This document shows positions 59,775 to 64,000 of a stretch of 64,000 nucleotides of DNA, in pieces. Origin of the DNA: Datisca glomerata (Eukaryota > Streptophyta > Magnoliopsida > Cucurbitales > Datiscaceae). The stretch is taken from positions 1 through 64,000 of the forward strand of contig QANY01005361.1 in NCBI GenBank assembly GCA_003255025.1, written 5' to 3'. Position 1 is the first letter of the stretch, and each line of letters starts with the position of its first letter. Under the pieces are notes generated by a model. It did not search any database and was not told the origin of the DNA. It saw only the letters and a list, made by a program, of their open reading frames with translations. The position numbers were made by a program, and so were the translations under genes.

Positions 59775-60021
59775 AATAATAAAAGAAATATAATATATGA
59801 AATGGAAAATATAAAATTATATTTTAATATCACATCATCATTTAACGTCTCATGTCATCATTTAACGTGTTACGTCAATGTGTCCGTTAATGGAGAGTGA
59901 CAGAAGGACAATATTAAAACGTTAAGTAATTTATGATGACTAAATTAAGATTTTTTAAATTACGATAATCAAATTGAAAACAAGTGTAAACTACGATAGT
60001 CAAATTAGTAATTTTTTTTTC
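59775..60021 (-). repeat. Right terminal inverted repeat of the MULE
   Basis: It is complementary to 49014-49225. In plus orientation it reads TGTCCGTTAATGGAGAGTGA and then ATGATGACTAAATTAAG before the T-run at the end. Confidence 0.88.
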
Positions 60022-60030
60022 TTTTCTTTA

Positions 60031-60865
60031 AGTTATTGGGGACCATGGCTCCCCATCCTTCAATTCCTCCGTCCATAGGTGATGCTTGGTCAGTGATTAA
60101 AGTAAGCTAGTGTCCCTCCGTGCATGTAAGCTTTTTTTTAATAGAAATTCATCAGGAGTATCAAGGTTTCACGTGCCTCCACGAATTCTTGATGTAATAT
60201 TTTTAGATCAAACTTGGGCATCAAGAATTCCTTACACGTGCTGCCCGTCGTTGTCGAGTTGTCGAAAATCTCATTTACCTTCTGGGCGAGTTGTCGTCCG
60301 TGATTTTTAACCGTGTTATCTCATTCTTCTTTTATCCAATAGCATAGCTTCCTTTTGCAACAATACTCTCAAAGATCTTTGACTTTACTCTGGACGGGCC
60401 TTCGGGCATGAGATTTTTAAGCTTCTCCCCAAATAATGGTACGGTGAATTCTTTTCTATTGAATTTAGGTTGTGTATCACATAATTTGTGGGCCGAATTG
60501 AACCATTAGCTTGTGTTTTGTGTTTGCAAGATTCAAGTTGTGGGCTTGGTGGAGTTATTAAGCACGACTCATCAGTTTTCTTGATTGGGTTGGCCTCTGT
60601 ATCCTTTAAATTTTTGGGCAATAGCAAATGTCAACTCATATAGTGAGGATAAAAATTATGATGCCAATTTGCAGGAGAAAACTAGGGACAATTTTTTAAA
60701 AAAGAAACTTCATTCACTAATGAGTATCCAAGGAACAAAGATCATCTATGATGGGAGGGGAACAACCAATCCAACAAGAAAAACTTTACAATCCAAATAA
60801 AAGGACAATGAGTAAATAATGGATGGGGGTTGAGTAGATAAAATACAAACCATCATAATAATATA
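60031..60865. other. Spacer between MULE and copia element E, no gene recognised
   Basis: Short frames on both strands show no domain. Nothing else was identified. Confidence 0.4.
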
Positions 60866-61585
60866 TGTTGGAGTTTTAAGATTAAAGTTAAGCGAGTTAA
60901 GTGTGTGAATGAAAAAAATGAAGGAAAAAGTGGTGGGTAGCTAAAAAGCTAAAATCCCACATTGCTTAGGCCAACTTTGGGAGTATGGTTTATAAGTCCA
61001 TTGGAACACACAAATAACTTATATATGTGCATGCCGCGATCATTTGTCAAGCCGACTCGGCATGACCCGACTTGTTTTGGTCATTTCCGGATGTGCTCTA
61101 AATTATTACCACATGTTTTAAATATCTATTAATAGCCAGTTAAGATACAAAAACTATTTATCTCTCAACTGTCCTTGTAGAAGACTGGGTAGTTCATTGG
61201 AATGAGATGTGGAGAGTTCCCCTGAATGTGAATCACCTTCTCATGAGTGGGAAGTTTTTTGGAAAAGAAAACTGACAACCCTTCTATTTATACTACTTTA
61301 GAGAATGAATATAAAGTTTGTTGGTTAATTTTCAGAGAGCATTTAGTGTGTTCGTGTGGCCAATGTGGGGAGAGAAAATATTTTCAAGTTCTATAGAGAT
61401 TGAAGTTTTCATTTGCTGCTTCTTCAATCTAGGTAGTTGTATTCTTTACGTAGTCTCCAAACAAACCATGAAGGGTGAAATTTGTCTTTAGGTTATTGGT
61501 TTCACAAGCCTCTACCAGTTTAATTTTCATTTACAGTCTATGATCTTTCCTTTTATTATTTATTATCAAGTCTGTAATTTTCACA
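60866..61585 (+). repeat. 5' LTR of copia element E
   Basis: It begins TGTTGGAGTTTTAAG and belongs to the same family as the LTR at 16813-17575: shared AAGTGTGTGA, GTGGGTAGCTAA, CACATTGCTTAGGC, TAGAGATTGAAGTTTT and GGTAGTTGTAT. It ends near TTTTCACA. The gag ATG follows at once (61588), and no primer-binding site was seen. Confidence 0.75.
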
Positions 61586-61587
61586 CA

Positions 61588-62955
61588 ATGGAAAAACCTA
61601 CTACTATTGTCAAGATGTGCTTTATGTTGAGAAACAAAAGAAGTTTAAAGCATATGAATTCAAGAGGTGGTAAAAGAAGATGGTCCTTTATCTGACAACT
61701 TTGACTTTTACTCGAGGAATGTCTGTTACTCCAAAGCATAGGCAAACTAAGGAGACGAAATCAACAAAGGAAAATGGATGCTTTCGGACATTCTCTCTCA
61801 TAACCATATCTTGAACGGTCTGGTGGAAACACTTTATAACGTGTACTCACCGCTGAAGATGCCAAAGTAATCATGGGAAGCTTTGGAAAAGAAGTACAAG
61901 ATCGAGGATGTTCGAACAAAGAAGTTCATTAGTGGTAGATTTTTGGAATGCTTGATGGATGATAAGAGCACGATGGTTAGTCAGGTTGAGGAACTTTGAA
62001 TCCTCTTTAACGAGTTGATCGACGAGGGTATGGCAAGCAATGAGCCATCTTTTCAAGTTGTTGCCACGATGGAGAAACTACCACCATCTTAGAAGGAATT
62101 CAAAAGTTACTTGAAGCATAAGAGAAAGGACATGACAATAGAGGATCTTGTTGTGAGACTTTGCATCGAGGAAGACAACTGGAAAAGTCAAGTCATAATA
62201 TGTTGTTGTTCTCTTCCATGGAGATGAAAGCAAGTATAGTGGAATGAGGGAAACCAAAGCCAAAGAACAACAAGAGGAAAACCATGAGCCGCAACCATAA
62301 AACTATGGGTAATAAGAGGATAATGGTAGTTGCTAGGTATGTAGTAAAGTCGAACGTAGATCAAAAGACTGTCAACACAAAAAGGATCACATTATGGGCA
62401 ATAACCCTTGTAATTGACACCGATAGTTAGTGGGTTGATCCCAATGCTACTAGGCGCATGTGCAACAATTTCAAAATTGTGACCGAAATTTCTGAATTAA
62501 CAATTTCTGGTTAATGTGACGGAAACTAATGACCTACTTACATAATTTCTTAATTGTGCATTGTCACTAACACCAATAGTTGGTGGGTTGATACCAGTGC
62601 TATTGGGCACATGTGTGCTGACAAGACTTTGTTTTCAACTTATCAAAAGGTTGAAACAGTGGAAATTGTACATGAGAAGTGCCTCTAAAGTTGTTGTGAA
62701 GGGGAAATGGAAAGTTACTTGTAGTTGACCTTGGGAAAGCAACTATTTCTCATTGATGCGCTCCATTTGCCTGAAGTTTGTACGAATTTGGTTTCTGGAT
62801 CTCTCCTTTGCAATAGTCAATTTAAACTTGTACTTGATTCTGACATGTTTGTATTGACTAGGGGGAATGTTTTGTGGGTAAGAGATATGCGTGTGATGGT
62901 CTTTTTAAACTCAATGGGTAAGCGGTATGTGTGTGGTGGTTTTTAAACTCAGCAT
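61588..62955 (+). pseudogene. Copia gag and protease region of element E
   Basis: A broken gag opens at ATG 61588 (MEKPTTIVKMCF). It shows UBN2-type sequence (about 61770-62200: ILSHNHILNGLVETLYNVYS, then WEALEKKYK) and a basic C-terminal region. The protease start follows with the word WWVDTSAIGHMCADK (about 62580-62630) and is preceded by a diverged duplicate at about 62430-62470. Then KVVVKGKWKVTC and the frame ALHLPEVCTNLVSGSLLC (about 62755-62810) follow. A 39-base tandem duplication lies at 62876-62953. The element stops at 62955, where another LTR-like sequence begins. Confidence 0.78.
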
Positions 62956-64000
62956 TGTTGGAAAACGCGACGCTCGAACGGCAGAGGCATGTGACTCGAG
63001 GTAATTTAAAAATTACTTTTAAATGAAGATCAAATATTTTAATAAAATAAAACATGCGCAACGCTACGTTAGCCAAATAAAAAAATATTTATTGAAAATT
63101 CTTTTTCAATTAGTTGGGATTCATTACATATTTATACATTAAATCAAGAACATACAAGGTTATGAATCATATATCTCTTGTAGTCTATATCAAGCGTCCT
63201 TACAAAACCGATCGATCCTCCGTCCCATGAAACTGTTCCACTGAAATTCATACCAAGATCTTCCAAGTCAATTCACAACGTACTAGGACGTGTGTGGACA
63301 CGTAAAATATTACAAGACATTTTTTTGTCTCTAGATATACTCAACACATGAGATCTAGAGATTTACTGATAAAAACTTTTGTGAGACGATTCTCTAAAAG
63401 AACGTGATTATTATTCTTTTAGAGTTTTGATCAACTATTAATCACAGAGAAAAATCATTTTGACACCAATTGTGTTCCAAATTCGTTTTTCGTATGAACT
63501 GATGAATTAATTCATCAACTAAGGTTATTAGAATAATATCTATATATTTTCTAGATAATGACATATCAGATTTTTTTTGGATAAACTGAAATAATATTTA
63601 ATTGTAAAACTACCAATTATAGTGGGTCCACTACAATTGTGCACAACTACAGTATCACATGGCACTGTAGTATACCGTGAGGTAGCACAGTGCCCCACTA
63701 CTGTAGTGTTACGTGACAGTACAGTAATCCATGTCAATTTCTGATACCCAATCAGTGATTGACACGTGGCAATTACTATGAATTAAATATTTATTTTAAT
63801 CAGATAAATATCTGGATATCAGTTAATTCAAAATTAACATATCTGATTATCCCTATCATCTAATTTATTTGTTATTTCACAAATAACAGTTTTAGTTGAT
63901 TCAAATTATTATCTAATAATAATTTAGTTGATATCACTTAGATATTCTGTCTCAATTATCGATAATTAAAAAAATATTCGATAATTATTTATATAAATAA
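62956..64000 (+). mobile_element. LTR-like sequence F, cut by the window edge
   Basis: A sharp change at 62956 starts TGTTGGAAAACGCGACGCTC inside the protease region of copia element E. The rest is noncoding with LTR character (Gly/Ser codons absent, AT-rich, scattered inverted words) and runs to the window end without a partner. I take it as the left LTR of a retrotransposon inserted in element E, or a solo LTR; orientation is assumed from the TG start. Confidence 0.5.
63630..63735. repeat. Cluster of CACTGTAGT/ACTACAGT words
   Basis: Within 105 bases the words CACTGTAGT, ACTGTAGTGT, ACTACAGTATCAC, ACAGTACAGTA and TACTGTAG return in both orientations, so the segment can fold on itself. It lies inside the LTR-like sequence F. 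Confidence 0.6.

Larger units (their letters stand above)
49014..60021 (-). mobile_element. Mutator-like element (MULE) with long terminal inverted repeats
   Basis: The left end (49014-49225) and the reverse complement of the right end (59775-60021) match at length. Shared blocks include AATTTGACCATTGTAGTTTA-type words, TCTGTCACTCTCCATTAACG and TATATTTTCCAT. The flanks carry a 9-bp target duplication with one mismatch (ATTTCTTTA at 49005-49013, TTTTCTTTA at 60022-60030), the size expected for Mutator elements. A MuDR-type transposase lies inside on the minus strand. A later gypsy insertion with its duplication accounts for 6.27 kb, leaving an original element of about 4.7 kb. Confidence 0.9.

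Noticed and set aside
60110..60800. Short plus-strand frames between the MULE and copia element E
   Set aside because: They have no recognisable domain, no splice-compatible neighbours and no sign of selection visible by eye.
1..64000. A previously undescribed multi-gene system
   Set aside because: All longer coding signals resolve to two known plant gene families or to known classes of transposons and a pararetroviral relic; only the small repeated frames at 8700-9091 remain unexplained.

Overview
The window is nuclear DNA from a flowering plant, most likely a eudicot. It is AT-rich, has long introns with GT/AG borders, contains two intact-looking plant genes, and is otherwise filled with plant transposable elements. 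There is no bacterial or organellar gene content. I saw no tRNA, rRNA or CRISPR array.

Only two host genes look functional. The first (28232-32621, + strand) is a six-exon TRM11/TRMT11-type tRNA guanosine methyltransferase that splices in silico to 484 codons. One of its introns holds a poly-G run with a 9-N assembly gap. The second (34094-36088, + strand) is a secreted class III peroxidase most like Arabidopsis peroxidase 43, with four exons and 323 residues. They stand in tandem about 1.5 kb apart in an island (about 28-36 kb) almost free of recognisable transposons.

Left of the island lies a graveyard of nested elements. A decayed Ty1/copia element (26-4345) has its 3' LTR split, with the rest at 10691-10987. 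Between the halves is a second, minus-strand copia element (4346-10690), itself interrupted by a CACTA-like DNA transposon (7325-9704) that carries a higher-order tandem repeat. Then follow a scrap of Athila/Tat-like gypsy gag, a broken endogenous pararetrovirus (about 11990-15640), the 3' end of another copia element (15690-17575), a minus-strand hAT transposase pseudogene (19546-21850) and a decayed plus-strand Ty3/gypsy element (about 21990-27020).

Right of the island are two minus-strand LINE remnants (36245-37810 and about 39250-45145). The second contains an LTR-like insertion with a 36-bp minisatellite. Next come a tandemly duplicated hAT-like terminus (45611-47405) and a degenerate AT-rich repeat field (47840-48560). 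A Mutator-like element follows (49014-60021), with long inverted repeats and near-perfect 9-bp target duplications. Its transposase gene is cut by a full-length Ty3/gypsy element (51006-57269) flanked by a perfect CTCTG duplication. The window ends in a 5' copia fragment (60866-62955) interrupted by the start of another LTR-like sequence (62956-64000).

I found no convincing new biological system. The most unusual items are the CACTA element with its repeated short reading frames, the MULE/gypsy nest with both target duplications still readable, and the pararetroviral relic with a recognisable promoter-like segment. All boundaries and similarities were judged by eye; none was tested by a search.
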